Origin: Amycolatopsis pithecellobii
GTDB taxonomy: Bacteria > Actinomycetota > Actinomycetes > Mycobacteriales > Pseudonocardiaceae
Assembly (NCBI RefSeq): GCF_009707865.1
Contig: NZ_WMBA01000069.1
Location: forward strand, 1-42,230
Direction: 5' to 3'
Length of the DNA stretch: 42,230 bases
Part shown: in pieces, positions 1 through 10,734 of the stretch
Layout: the number at the start of each line of letters is the position of its first letter
How positions within the stretch are numbered: the first letter of the stretch is position 1
The notes under the pieces: model-generated
What the model saw: the letters and a program-made list of their open reading frames with translations, nothing else
What the model was told of the DNA's origin: nothing
Database searches by the model: none
Program-made: the position numbers and the translations under genes

Positions 1-28
1 GCCCCTCGCCCGACCACCGCCCCTGATG

Positions 29-75
29 GAGGCGCTTCGCGCCGCAGTGCGGTTCCGATCGAGGCGCTTCGCGCC
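29..75. repeat. 15-bp direct repeat upstream of tmk
   Basis: GAGGCGCTTCGCGCC occurs at 29-43 and again at 61-75, a spacing of 32 bp. The second copy ends 6 bp before the first candidate tmk start codon. It may be a remnant of a short intergenic repeat or a regulator site; nothing in the sequence decides between these. Confidence 0.5.
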
Positions 76-81
76 ACTAGA

Positions 82-738
82 TTGTCCCGCGTGGGACGAT
101 TGGTAGTCATCGAAGGTCTGGACGGCTCGGGCAAGCGCACACTCACCGAGGCCCTCACGAAGGCCCTGCACAACCTGGGCAAGAGCGTCGCCACCCGCGC
201 GTTCCCGCGTTACGGCGAGAGCGTGCACGCCGACCTGGTCCGCGAAGCACTCCACGGCGGTCACGGTGACCTCGCCGCCTCCGTCCACGGCATGGCCGTG
301 CTGTACGCGCTCGACCGCCGCGGCGCGGCCGACGCCATCGTCGACGACCTGAAACTCCACGACATCGTCCTGCTCGACCGGTATGTCGCTTCCAACGCCG
401 CGTACGGCGCGGCCCGGCTCCATCAGGACGCGCGTGGCGAGTTCGTCGAATGGGTGCGCGAACTGGAGGTCACCCGATTCGGCCTCCCCCTACCGGACAC
501 CCAGATCTTGCTCCGGGTGCGCCCCGAGGTGGCCGCGGAACGGGCCGCCCGGCGGGCACAGTCCGAAGTGGACCGTGCCAAGGACGCCTTCGAATCCGAC
601 GACGACCTGCAGATCCGGTGCGCCCGGGTCTACGACCAGCTGGCCGCGGATGGCTGGCTGTCGCCATGGCAGGTGGTCGACGGGACAGCCGGTTTCGACG
701 CCGCCGAGCTGGCCGCCGGACTCGTCCATCCGGGCTAA
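82..738 (+). CDS. tmk: dTMP kinase (thymidylate kinase)
   Basis: Phosphorylates dTMP to dTDP with ATP in the cytoplasm, for DNA synthesis. The 218-aa product opens with a P-loop, VIEGLDGSGKRT at about residues 8-19, has a DR-type motif (LLDRYVAS) near residue 100, and a lid region rich in Arg (AAERAARRAQ). Length fits the family. The start is uncertain: TTG at 82 gives MSRVGRLVVIEG, GTG at 91 gives MGRLVVIEG; neither has a clear ribosome binding site. It lies 65 bp upstream of mtrA in the same direction, as in M. tuberculosis where tmk (Rv3247c) precedes mtrA, so the four genes tmk-mtrA-mtrB-lpqB may be co-transcribed. Confidence 0.93.
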   Translation: MSRVGRLVVIEGLDGSGKRTLTEALTKALHNLGKSVATRAFPRYGESVHADLVREALHGGHGDLAASVHGMAVLYALDRRGAADAIVDDLKLHDIVLLDRYVASNAAYGAARLHQDARGEFVEWVRELEVTRFGLPLPDTQILLRVRPEVAAERAARRAQSEVDRAKDAFESDDDLQIRCARVYDQLAADGWLSPWQVVDGTAGFDAAELAAGLVHPG

Positions 739-803
739 GCTGGCAAGATCTTCTCGTCGGATACCGGGTCGGGGGTCACGAACGGTGTCCGTAGTGCGAA
801 TAT

Positions 804-1487
804 GTGGTCATGAAGGCACGTGTCCTGGTGGTCGACGATGACCCTGCACTCGCAGAGATGCTCACCATCGTGCTCCGAGGCGAGGGCTTCGACACCGCCG
901 TCGTTGCCGACGGCTCCCGTGCGTTGCCCGCGCTCAGAGAACTCAAACCGGATCTGGTCCTGCTGGACCTGATGCTGCCCGGGATGAACGGTATCGACGT
1001 GTGCAAGGCGATCCGCGCGGAGTCCGGGGTGCCCATCGTGATGCTCACCGCCAAGAGCGACACGGTCGACATCGTGCTCGGGCTCGAGTCGGGTGCGGAC
1101 GACTATGTGGTGAAACCGTTCAAACCGAAGGAGCTCGTCGCCCGTGTCCGTGCGCGCCTGCGCCGGATCGAGGGCGAGCCCGCCGAGTCGCTGACCATCG
1201 GCGACCTGGCTATCGACGTCCCCGGCCACGAGGTCACCCGCGAGGGCAAGGCCATCCCGCTGACCCCGCTCGAGTTCGACCTGCTGGTGGCGCTGGCCCG
1301 CAAACCACGCCAGGTGTTCACCCGCGAAGTGCTGCTCGAACAGGTCTGGGGCTACCGGCATGCCGCCGACACCAGGCTGGTCAACGTGCACGTCCAGCGC
1401 CTGCGGTCGAAGGTCGAGAAGGACCCCGAGCATCCCGAGGTGGTGCTGACAGTCCGCGGCGTCGGCTACAAGGCGGGCCCCCCGTAG
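804..1487 (+). CDS. mtrA: MtrA response regulator (OmpR family)
   Basis: DNA-binding response regulator of the MtrAB system, which in actinobacteria links cell-wall metabolism, division and DNA replication. The receiver domain (about residues 5-120) has the acidic pair DDD at 11-13, the phospho-acceptor Asp55 in LLDLMLPG, Thr in MLTAKS and Lys in VVKPFKPKE. The C-terminal winged helix (about 130-225) ends VLTVRGVGYKAGPP, nearly identical to the M. tuberculosis protein as I recall it. The start is GTG 804 or, equally possible, ATG 810, which gives MKARVLVVDDD. The next gene, its kinase mtrB, begins 7 bp after the stop. Confidence 0.97.
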   Translation: MVMKARVLVVDDDPALAEMLTIVLRGEGFDTAVVADGSRALPALRELKPDLVLLDLMLPGMNGIDVCKAIRAESGVPIVMLTAKSDTVDIVLGLESGADDYVVKPFKPKELVARVRARLRRIEGEPAESLTIGDLAIDVPGHEVTREGKAIPLTPLEFDLLVALARKPRQVFTREVLLEQVWGYRHAADTRLVNVHVQRLRSKVEKDPEHPEVVLTVRGVGYKAGPP

Positions 1488-1494
1488 ACCGAAA

Positions 1495-3189
1495 ATGAAG
1501 CAGAAGCTCCTCGCCTTCGTCTTCCGGGTGCTGCGGCTCGTCCGCCGCGTCGGCGCTTACGGCCGCGGACATCTCATGGTGTTCGCCGCGCTGTGGCGGC
1601 GGTCCGTGCAGTTCCGGGTCACCGTCTCGACACTGGCGCTGTCCTCGGCGGTGGTCTTCGTGCTGGGCATGGTCCTGCAGAACCAGATCATCACGCGGCT
1701 CATGGACACCAAGCGCCAGGCCGCGGTCGCGCAGACGCTGCAGGTCGTCGCCACCGCGGAGGGCGAGCTGGTGGGGTTGAGCGATCAGGACGCGCTGCCG
1801 GACCGGCTGCAGAACGTGCTGAAGAAGATCACCAGCGCGTCCTCGGACGACCAGGGCTCCGGCACGTCCGCGGCGGGCGCGTTCGAGCCTGTGCTCACCG
1901 CCGGTGGCACCGGTTCGCCCGACTCGGCGGGACCGATCTGGAAGGTTCCGGAAGGGCTGGAGCGCTTCGCCGAGGCCAACCAGGTCGCCTACCAGACGCA
2001 CACCGTGGAGGACGCCGGCACCCGCACCACGTACCTGGTCGTCGGCGCCCCGGTGGCCAGCACGGGGCGTCCCATCCAGCTGTACCTGTTGTTCCCGATG
2101 ACGGCCGAGCAGAACACGGTCTCGACCGTGCAGAACACGCTGCTCGTGGGCGGTCTTGTCCTGCTGATGCTGCTCGCGGGCATCAGCAACATCGTGACCC
2201 GGCAGGTGGTGCGGCCGGTCCGCTCGGCCGCGGCGGCGGCGGCGCGGTTCGCCGGTGGCGAACTCGACGAGCGGCTACCGGTGGCCGGCGAAGACGACCT
2301 GTCGCGGCTCGCGGTGTCGTACAACGAAATGGCGGCCAGTATCCAGCGCCAGATCCGCCAGCTGGAGGAGTTCGGCACCCTGCAACGCCGGTTCACCTCC
2401 GACGTCTCGCACGAGCTGCGCACCCCGCTGACCACGGTCCGGATGGCGGCCGACGTGCTGCACGCGTCCCGCGAGCAGTTCCCCGCTGGGCTCGCGCGCT
2501 CCACCGAGCTGCTGGTGGACGAGCTCGACCGGTTCGAGGCGCTGCTCGGTGACCTGCTGGAGATCAGCAGGCTGGACGCGGGGGTCGAGGAGCTGGCGGC
2601 CGAGCTGATCGACATCCGGCCCATCGCGCAGCGTGCCGTCGAGCAGGTGCGGGTGATCGCCGGCAACGCGGGCAGTCCCGTGGAGCTGGAGCTGCCGGAG
2701 GAGGAGGTCGCCGCCGAAATCGACGCTCGCCGTGTCGAGCGGATCCTGCGTAACCTGCTGGCCAACGCGGTCGACCACAGCGAGGGCCGGCCGGTGCGGC
2801 TGACTGTGGGCGCGAACGAGCACGCGGTGGCGATCACGGTGCGCGACTACGGGGTGGGGCTCCGGCCCGGCGAGGCCGACCTGGTGTTCAACCGGTTCTG
2901 GCGCGCCGACCCGTCCCGCAACCGCCGCACCGGCGGCACCGGGCTGGGGCTCGCGATCAGTCATGAGGACGCCCGGTTGCACGGCGGTCAGCTCGAAGCA
3001 TGGGGGGCGCCCGGGGCGGGTGCCTGTTTCCGGCTGACGCTGCCGCGACGGCAGGGTGAGCCGTTCGAGGAGTACCCGTTGCCGCTGATGCCACCGGACG
3101 GCGCGGCGGTCAACGGCCAAGCGAGCGTCGGTTCGGGCGCCGACTACAGCATCGTCGTGGCCGACCTGCCCAAGGAGGACGTTCGATGA
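1495..3189 (+). CDS. mtrB: MtrB sensor histidine kinase
   Basis: Membrane histidine kinase that phosphorylates MtrA. The 564-aa protein has a short cytoplasmic lead, a first membrane helix at about 43-61, an extracellular sensor of about 150 residues, and a second helix at about 214-234 followed by a HAMP linker. The H-box SDVSHELRTPLTT carries the phospho-acceptor His306. The ATPase domain shows the N-box (NLLANAVDHSEG), G1 (DYGVGL) and G2 (GGTGLGLAISHED). Start ATG 1495 follows mtrA by 7 bp. The stop overlaps the lpqB start by four bases (ATGA at 3186), indicating translational coupling. Confidence 0.97.
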   Translation: MKQKLLAFVFRVLRLVRRVGAYGRGHLMVFAALWRRSVQFRVTVSTLALSSAVVFVLGMVLQNQIITRLMDTKRQAAVAQTLQVVATAEGELVGLSDQDALPDRLQNVLKKITSASSDDQGSGTSAAGAFEPVLTAGGTGSPDSAGPIWKVPEGLERFAEANQVAYQTHTVEDAGTRTTYLVVGAPVASTGRPIQLYLLFPMTAEQNTVSTVQNTLLVGGLVLLMLLAGISNIVTRQVVRPVRSAAAAAARFAGGELDERLPVAGEDDLSRLAVSYNEMAASIQRQIRQLEEFGTLQRRFTSDVSHELRTPLTTVRMAADVLHASREQFPAGLARSTELLVDELDRFEALLGDLLEISRLDAGVEELAAELIDIRPIAQRAVEQVRVIAGNAGSPVELELPEEEVAAEIDARRVERILRNLLANAVDHSEGRPVRLTVGANEHAVAITVRDYGVGLRPGEADLVFNRFWRADPSRNRRTGGTGLGLAISHEDARLHGGQLEAWGAPGAGACFRLTLPRRQGEPFEEYPLPLMPPDGAAVNGQASVGSGADYSIVVADLPKEDVR

Positions 3190-4928
3190 GGCGGGCCAGG
3201 CTCCTCGCCGTGCTGGCGGGTGCGGTGCTGCTGGGCGGTTGTGCGACCGTGCCCGAGGATTCGCAGCCGGTGGCGGTGCAGCAGCAGGAGCTGGGCCAGA
3301 TCGCCAACCCTGACGTGCAGCAGCCGCCGCGGGACATCGACCCGCTGACGGTGGCGCGCGATTTCGTCGAGGCGAGCGCGCAGCCGGTGAGCAACAACGC
3401 CGCCGCGCGGACGTACCTCGACGACGGCGCGGCCAAGGCGTGGCAGCCCGGCAAGGTCATGAACGTCATCGACGACCAGTTCAACACCGTGTACGCGGCG
3501 GGCACTGCGCTGCCGGTGAACCCGATGGAAGTGGTCGTCCTCGTTCGGGCCACCACGATCGGCACGCTCGGGGCGGACAGTTCGTTCATCCCGTCGCGGA
3601 CCCCGTACGAGCTGCGGCTGCTGGTGCGCAAGCAGCCCGACGGGCAGTGGCGGGTGACGAACCCGCCGGCGAACATCGTGATGCCCTACAGCGCGTTCAC
3701 GGCGAACTACGTGCGGGTGCCGGTGTATTTCTTCGCGCAGGACTCGAACACGATCGTGCCCGATCTCCGTTATGTGGCAGGGAAACCGCAGCTGGGGCTG
3801 GCCGGCCGCGTGGTGTCGCTGCTGCTGTCGGGACCGTCGGATCAGCTGGTCGGCGCGGTCCGCAGCCCGTTGCCGGAGGACGCCGGTATCGAGGGCAACG
3901 TGACCCCCACGCCGGACGGGGCGCTGATGGTGCCGCTGACCGGAGTCGCGGATCAGACGCCGGAGGTCAAGAAGCTCATCGCGGCGCAGATCGTGTTGTC
4001 ATTGCAGGCCGTGACGACCAACCGGGTGCGGCTGTTGTCGGACGGGAACGCGCTGGTCGACGGGCATGAGGATTGGTTGCCGAGCGATGTTCCGTCCTAC
4101 ACGGCGCTGGCCTCACCGGGCGCGGACCAGCCGGGGCTGATGGTGGTGAACGGCCGGGTCCGCTCGCTCGCCGACGCGTCCGCGGTCCAGGGGCCGGCAG
4201 GGCAGGGCGCCTATCAGGTGGTGAGCGCCGCGCAGTCGATCGACGGCAGGCAGCTGGCGATCGTGGAGCTCGCGGAGGGGCGGCAGCAGCTGCGGATCGG
4301 TGCGTTCGGGGCGGCGGCGCAGCCGGTGAACCTGTTCGGGGGCACGCTGACGAGGCCGACGTGGCGCCCGACCGCGACGGCCGACGGGACAGCCGGTGAG
4401 GTGTGGACCGTCGTGGACGGTTCGTCGGTGGTGCGGGTGCTGCGGACGTCCGACGGCGGGTGGACCGGGCAGGCGGTGAACGCTGAGGAAGTGCTGACTG
4501 TCGGGCAGATCAGCGTGCTGCGCCTGTCGCGGGACGGGGCCAGGGCCGCGATGGTGGTCAACGGGCAGTTGCTGGTGGCGTCCGTGGTGCGCACGCAGGA
4601 TTCGGTCACGTTGCGGAGCCCGAGGATCCTGCAGACAGGCACGCTGACCGGAGTCGTCGACGTGGACTGGCTGAGTCAGGACAGCCTGGTCGCGGCCACG
4701 ACGATGCCGTCGCAGCCGGTGGTGAAGGTGCCGATCGACGGCCTGCGGATGGACACTTTCAACAGCTCGAACCTGACACCCCCGGTGTACGCCATCACCG
4801 CCGCCCCGGGCCGCCCCATCGTCGTCGCCGACGCCGGCGGCCTCTGGACGGCGTCGGACGTCGGTGAGGTGTGGCGCCCGCACCCGCATTCGCTGGGCTC
4901 GCGAGTGTCTCCCTTCTATCCGGGCTGA
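3186..4928 (+). CDS. lpqB: LpqB lipoprotein, MtrAB accessory factor
   Basis: Secreted lipoprotein that works with the MtrAB system; in mycobacteria LpqB is reported to interact with the MtrB sensor domain. The 580-aa product has a lipoprotein signal: MRRARLLAVLAGAVLLGGC with the lipidated Cys at residue 19. The middle (about 190-300) fits a GerMN domain, including LAGRVVSLLLSGPSDQL, and the C-terminal half looks like a beta-propeller-type repeat domain (GRQLAIVELAEGRQ, DGARAAMVVNGQ). It overlaps mtrB by four bases. A weak 5-bp hairpin follows the stop at 4930-4943; no strong terminator separates it from the convergent comF. Confidence 0.95.
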   Translation: MRRARLLAVLAGAVLLGGCATVPEDSQPVAVQQQELGQIANPDVQQPPRDIDPLTVARDFVEASAQPVSNNAAARTYLDDGAAKAWQPGKVMNVIDDQFNTVYAAGTALPVNPMEVVVLVRATTIGTLGADSSFIPSRTPYELRLLVRKQPDGQWRVTNPPANIVMPYSAFTANYVRVPVYFFAQDSNTIVPDLRYVAGKPQLGLAGRVVSLLLSGPSDQLVGAVRSPLPEDAGIEGNVTPTPDGALMVPLTGVADQTPEVKKLIAAQIVLSLQAVTTNRVRLLSDGNALVDGHEDWLPSDVPSYTALASPGADQPGLMVVNGRVRSLADASAVQGPAGQGAYQVVSAAQSIDGRQLAIVELAEGRQQLRIGAFGAAAQPVNLFGGTLTRPTWRPTATADGTAGEVWTVVDGSSVVRVLRTSDGGWTGQAVNAEEVLTVGQISVLRLSRDGARAAMVVNGQLLVASVVRTQDSVTLRSPRILQTGTLTGVVDVDWLSQDSLVAATTMPSQPVVKVPIDGLRMDTFNSSNLTPPVYAITAAPGRPIVVADAGGLWTASDVGEVWRPHPHSLGSRVSPFYPG

Positions 4929-5047
4929 TCCCGCTGTCGCGGGCGCGGCGTGAGGTACCGGTGATTCTCGGGTAGCTCCCTTCTGTCTGGGTTGCTGACG
5001 TTGCCGGCCGGCCTCGGCTCCAGGTGGCTGCTGCGCGCCCCCGTTCC

Positions 5048-5947
5048 TCAAGCCGCGGTCAGCGCCAGGACGACGGCGACCGGGAAACCGGCGGTGGTGA
5101 GGACGCGGGTGCAGGCGGCGGCGGTCGCACCGGTGGTGATCACGTCGTCGAGCAGGATCACCGGGGTGCCTGGCGGTGGCAGGCCGCGCGGGTCCAGGCG
5201 CAGGTGCTCGGCGAGGTTCGCCGCGCGCTGGTCTCGGCTGAGGCCCACCGCGTCGCGGGCGCCCGCGGTGAGTCGCAGTGCGGGGGCGACCGCGGCGGCT
5301 TGACCGGCGTCGGCCAGGGTTGCCGCGCACGCGCGAGCCAGCCGTCGCAGGTGCGGGCCGCCGCGTACCCGTGATGCCACCCGCCGCGACGGGGCCGGCA
5401 CGAGCCACCACACGCCGTCGGTAGCCGGACGTGCTTCCGGCAGGTGTGGCAGGGCCGCCGCGAGCGCACCGCCCAGCGGCCCGGCGAGATCCCGCCTGCC
5501 GCGTTCCTTGTAGTGCAGCACCAGGCGCCGCGCCGTGTCCTCGTACCGGGCGAGCGCGTAGACCGCCGCGGCGCCTCTCGCCGCGCCGCTCGCCACCTCG
5601 CCGTTGGGGCTGCGCGCCGCGTCGCCGGTTGGGCCGTGTGCGTCACCGCCGGTTGGGCCGCCCGCCGCACCGCCCGTCGGACCGCGGGCCACACCGCTTG
5701 TCGGGCCGCGCGCCACGTCGCTAGTCGGCCCGCGCGCCACCCAGCCAGTCGGGCCGCGCGTCACCGCGCCAGTCGGGCCGCGCGCCGCGCCGCTGATCAG
5801 AGCACGTGCCACGCGTTCCGGCTTCGCGAACAGCGCGACGCAGTCGGGGCAGCATGCGGCGCCGAGCGTTCCGCATCCCGCGCACGTCGCCGGCAACAAC
5901 AGGTCGAGGATTCCCATGCGCCGCAGCCTGCCCGAACCCACTGACAT
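5048..5947 (-). CDS. comF: ComF-family phosphoribosyltransferase-like protein with internal repeats
   Basis: Member of the ComF/GntX family, related to phosphoribosyltransferases and tied to DNA uptake in competent bacteria; its role in actinobacteria is unclear. The N-terminus carries a zinc-ribbon-like set of cysteines (C22, C25, C32, C33, C36) and the C-terminus the PRPP-binding loop VILLDDVITTGATA. Between them, residues 53-116 are eight tandem 8-residue units of the form xVARGPTG, absent from ordinary ComF proteins and seemingly inserted between the zinc module and the transferase fold. The likely start is the second Met (5917), giving MGILDLLLPATCAGCG. Unlike in M. tuberculosis, where comF runs with lpqB, this gene faces it. 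Confidence 0.88.
   Translation of the reverse strand: MSVGSGRLRRMGILDLLLPATCAGCGTLGAACCPDCVALFAKPERVARALISGAARGPTGAVTRGPTGWVARGPTSDVARGPTSGVARGPTGGAAGGPTGGDAHGPTGDAARSPNGEVASGAARGAAAVYALARYEDTARRLVLHYKERGRRDLAGPLGGALAAALPHLPEARPATDGVWWLVPAPSRRVASRVRGGPHLRRLARACAATLADAGQAAAVAPALRLTAGARDAVGLSRDQRAANLAEHLRLDPRGLPPPGTPVILLDDVITTGATAAACTRVLTTAGFPVAVVLALTAA
5600..5791 (-). repeat. 24-bp minisatellite inside comF (8 units)
   Basis: Eight in-frame 24-bp units encode GAARGPTG, AVTRGPTG, WVARGPTS, DVARGPTS, GVARGPTG, GAAGGPTG, GDAHGPTG and DAARSPNG. The units are diverged at the DNA level but keep the GPT core. Being a multiple of three, loss or gain of units would keep the reading frame. Confidence 0.9.
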
Positions 5948-6448
5948 TTTCCGGCTGCGGTGAGACTTTGTGATTCACTCACATGGGTGCGATGGGCGGG
6001 AACGTCCGTCCGGCCCTGTCCGTTGTCCAGCTATGAGGCCGTCCAGCGAAGAGCCGCCTCCGGCGCAAGCCTCCACCCGCGTGGGGCGCAGCGCCCAGCA
6101 CGCCGTCACCATGCGCCTCGAACGCCTGGAACCCGTTGCGTGTCAAGGTGAAAAGCGCATCCTTGCGCTGCTCCGTTCGGGGGTTGAATCCCGTACCGGG
6201 CGCCTGCTCGCGGACGCACACCGTGATTTTTTCCCACTTGCTGGCATACCCCGGCTCGGGGGGTTTTGTGATGCGCGTTACCCCGCTAACGTGCACCGCT
6301 ATAGCGATTCCGCGGCAGGGAGGTGAACAGCCGGTGACCCTGGTACCGACGGGAAGCTAAGAATCCCCTCCGAGGGAGGCGTCCGGCGTCGGTGCCCTGA
6401 TCGAAGTCCGAAGAGCTCGTCATCCACTAGGAGCCAGGGAGGTCGTGT
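5948..6448. other. Long comF-hpf intergenic region, divergent promoters
   Basis: About 500 bp without a convincing gene. It must hold the promoters of comF (leftward) and hpf (rightward). Visible structure is limited: an inverted repeat CGTTA-ccccgc-TAACG at 6276-6291, followed by TATAGC at 6300-6305 at a spacing that could fit a -10 element. A ribosome binding site (GGGAGG at about 6437-6442) precedes the hpf start. Several overlapping short open frames have no recognisable product. Confidence 0.5.
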
Positions 6449-7147
6449 ATGGACATCGTGGTTAAAGGTCGCAACGTGGAGGTGCCCGAGCACTACCGGG
6501 CGCATGTGAGCAGCAAGCTTGCGCGTCTGGAGCGCTACGACAAGAAGGTCTTCCGTTACGACGTGGAGCTCTTCCACGAGCCCAACCGCAGGCAGTCGAA
6601 GAACTGCCAGCGCGTGGAGATCACTGGCAAGGGCAAAGGTCCGGCGGTCCGCGCCGAAGCCTGTGCCGGCGACTTCTACGCCGCGCTCGACGCCGCGGTG
6701 AGCAAGCTCGAGAACCGGTTGCGCCGGATGGCCGACCGTCGTCGAGTCCACTACGGGCGCCGTTGCCCGGAATCGGTCGCGGAAGCGACTTCCGCCATGC
6801 CCGCCGCCGCGGCTGTTAACAGCCGCAGGCCCGCGAGCACAGCCGTACTCGAAGCGCCCGCGCCCGTCGAAGCCCGTGTTGACGGTACTGGGCTCGACGC
6901 TGCGCTCAATGACACGGCGCTCGACCTGCCCATGCAGCGCTGGGAAGAAGCGACCGAACACCAACCCGGCCGCGTCGTACGCGAGAAGCACCATTCCGCC
7001 GAACCCATGACCGTCGACCAGGCCCTCTACCAGATGGAGCTCGTCGGCCACGACTTCTACCTCTTCAATGACGCGGACGCCGGCACCCCGAGCGTCGTGT
7101 ACCGGAGGAAGGGCTTCGATTACGGCGTGATCCGCCTCGGCGGCTGA
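6449..7147 (+). CDS. hpf: Long-form ribosome hibernation promoting factor
   Basis: Binds the 30S decoding region and pairs ribosomes into inactive 100S dimers in stress or stationary phase. The 232-aa protein has the N-terminal S30AE domain (MDIVVKGRNVEVPEHYRAHV, with the basic stretch KLENRLRRMADRR near residue 95), a variable Ala/Pro linker, and the C-terminal dimerisation domain (about 175-232) with MTVDQALYQMELVGHDFYLF and YRRKGFDYGVIRL. Length fits the long form. ATG 6449 has GGGAGG just upstream. In M. tuberculosis the same gene (Rv3241c) lies between comF and secA1. A strong hairpin after the stop suggests it ends a transcript before secA. Confidence 0.95.
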   Translation: MDIVVKGRNVEVPEHYRAHVSSKLARLERYDKKVFRYDVELFHEPNRRQSKNCQRVEITGKGKGPAVRAEACAGDFYAALDAAVSKLENRLRRMADRRRVHYGRRCPESVAEATSAMPAAAAVNSRRPASTAVLEAPAPVEARVDGTGLDAALNDTALDLPMQRWEEATEHQPGRVVREKHHSAEPMTVDQALYQMELVGHDFYLFNDADAGTPSVVYRRKGFDYGVIRLGG

Positions 7148-7162
7148 CCCACACGCCTTCGC

Positions 7163-7200
7163 AACGGCCCGCACGTGACGCCGCGTGCGGGCCGTTCTGC
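7163..7200 (+). terminator. Hairpin terminator after hpf
   Basis: A 13-bp perfect stem (AACGGCCCGCACG at 7163-7175 with its complement at 7184-7196) and an 8-nt loop sit 15 bp after the hpf stop. Only a short T-containing tail follows, which is common in GC-rich actinobacteria. Confidence 0.75.
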
Positions 7201-7206
7201 TGCCCC

Positions 7207-7224
7207 CCGCTACCTAAGTAGCGG
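7207..7224. promoter_or_regulatory. Palindrome in the secA leader
   Basis: CCGCTAC-ctaa-GTAGCGG is a perfect 7-bp inverted repeat with a 4-nt spacer, about 107 bp upstream of the secA start. It could be an operator or a leader hairpin; no regulator can be named from the sequence. Confidence 0.4.
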
Positions 7225-7330
7225 CATGTGTGCACGTCGGGGCAGACCTTCCCTACGATGGAGGCGGCGTACCCCTCCGCCCCGGAACACGCCTGGGCGC
7301 ATTTCCAAGACAGCTAGTGAGGTCGACCGG

Positions 7331-10156
<2,826 letters not shown>

Positions 10157-10169
10157 GCCGTTGGTGACG

Positions 10170-10198
10170 GGGCCCGCCGCGGTGCGGCGGGCCCTTTT
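10170..10198 (+). terminator. Rho-independent terminator of secA
   Basis: GGGCCCGCCGC (10170-10180), loop GGT, GCGGCGGGCCC (10184-10194) then TTTT. A perfect 11-bp GC stem with a T-run, 13 bp after the secA stop and just before the end of the convergent Rv3235-family gene, so it may serve both sides. Confidence 0.92.
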
Positions 10199-10200
10199 CG

Positions 10201-10641
10201 TCAGCGCCGGCCGGGCGGGATGATCACGTCGAACACCGTGCATCGCCAGGTGCCGTCGGTCAGGTCGAAGCGGGCAGTCACGGCGTAGGCGCGTGCCGGA
10301 GTCGAGGCGGTGGCCGAAACTTCGTACGACGAAGGCGGGACAACGCACCCTCGCAGGCTTTTCAGCGTCAACCGCGCATCGAGCGGCGCCTGCATGCCCA
10401 GCTGCGTGACTAGTTGCGCACCGGCCCAGCCGCGCACCGCGCTCGCCGGCTGCTGCCCGGTCCGGACCTCCAGCAGCGCTTTCAGCACCGATCTGACATG
10501 CGCCAGCGGCAGCGGAGGGCGGCCGGACGGGCTCAGCCGCGGGTGCGGCAGGCGCGTCGGCACCAGGTCGAGTGACCCGGGCAGGAAATCGTGCAGGTCG
10601 TGCAAAGGCTCGTAGTCGTACAGCGGTTTCAGTAGCCGCAA
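10201..10641 (-). CDS. Rv3235-family protein (DUF6459-like)
   Basis: A 146-aa protein of unknown function that resembles the Rv3235 family, found next to secA in many actinobacteria. Family-like features are VRSVLKALLEVRTGQQPASAV followed by RGWAGAQLVTQL in the middle, and a C-terminal beta-rich segment (AYAVTARFDLTDGTWRCTVFDVI). There is no signal peptide, membrane segment or catalytic motif. The start is TTG 10641 with GGGGGAAG just upstream. It converges on secA across a shared terminator. The family call is from recall of sequence pattern and position; the function is unknown. Confidence 0.72.
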   Translation of the reverse strand: MRLLKPLYDYEPLHDLHDFLPGSLDLVPTRLPHPRLSPSGRPPLPLAHVRSVLKALLEVRTGQQPASAVRGWAGAQLVTQLGMQAPLDARLTLKSLRGCVVPPSSYEVSATASTPARAYAVTARFDLTDGTWRCTVFDVIIPPGRR

Positions 10642-10668
10642 TGCTTCCCCCAGGATGTATGGATCGTG

Positions 10669-10685
10669 CGCCCTATAAGAGGGCG
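10669..10685 (-). terminator. Small hairpin between the methyltransferase and Rv3235-family genes
   Basis: CGCCCT-ataag-AGGGCG (6-bp stem, 5-nt loop) lies about 50 bp after the methyltransferase stop and about 28 bp before the Rv3235-family start. It could be a weak terminator or a regulator site. Confidence 0.4.
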
Positions 10686-10734
10686 ATACCTGGGTGATTC
10701 GGTCAAACTGCCCCCGAACCGGTGACGACTATGG

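Noticed and set aside
6176..6203. A tRNA-like T-arm: GGGGGTTGAATCCC and nearby GC pairs.
   Set aside because: The loop has G where tRNAs have the invariant C, and no acceptor, D or anticodon stems could be fitted around it.
5979..6296. A 105-codon minus-strand frame in the comF-hpf gap.
   Set aside because: No recognisable motif or ribosome site, and frames on both strands overlap it; I treat it as non-coding.
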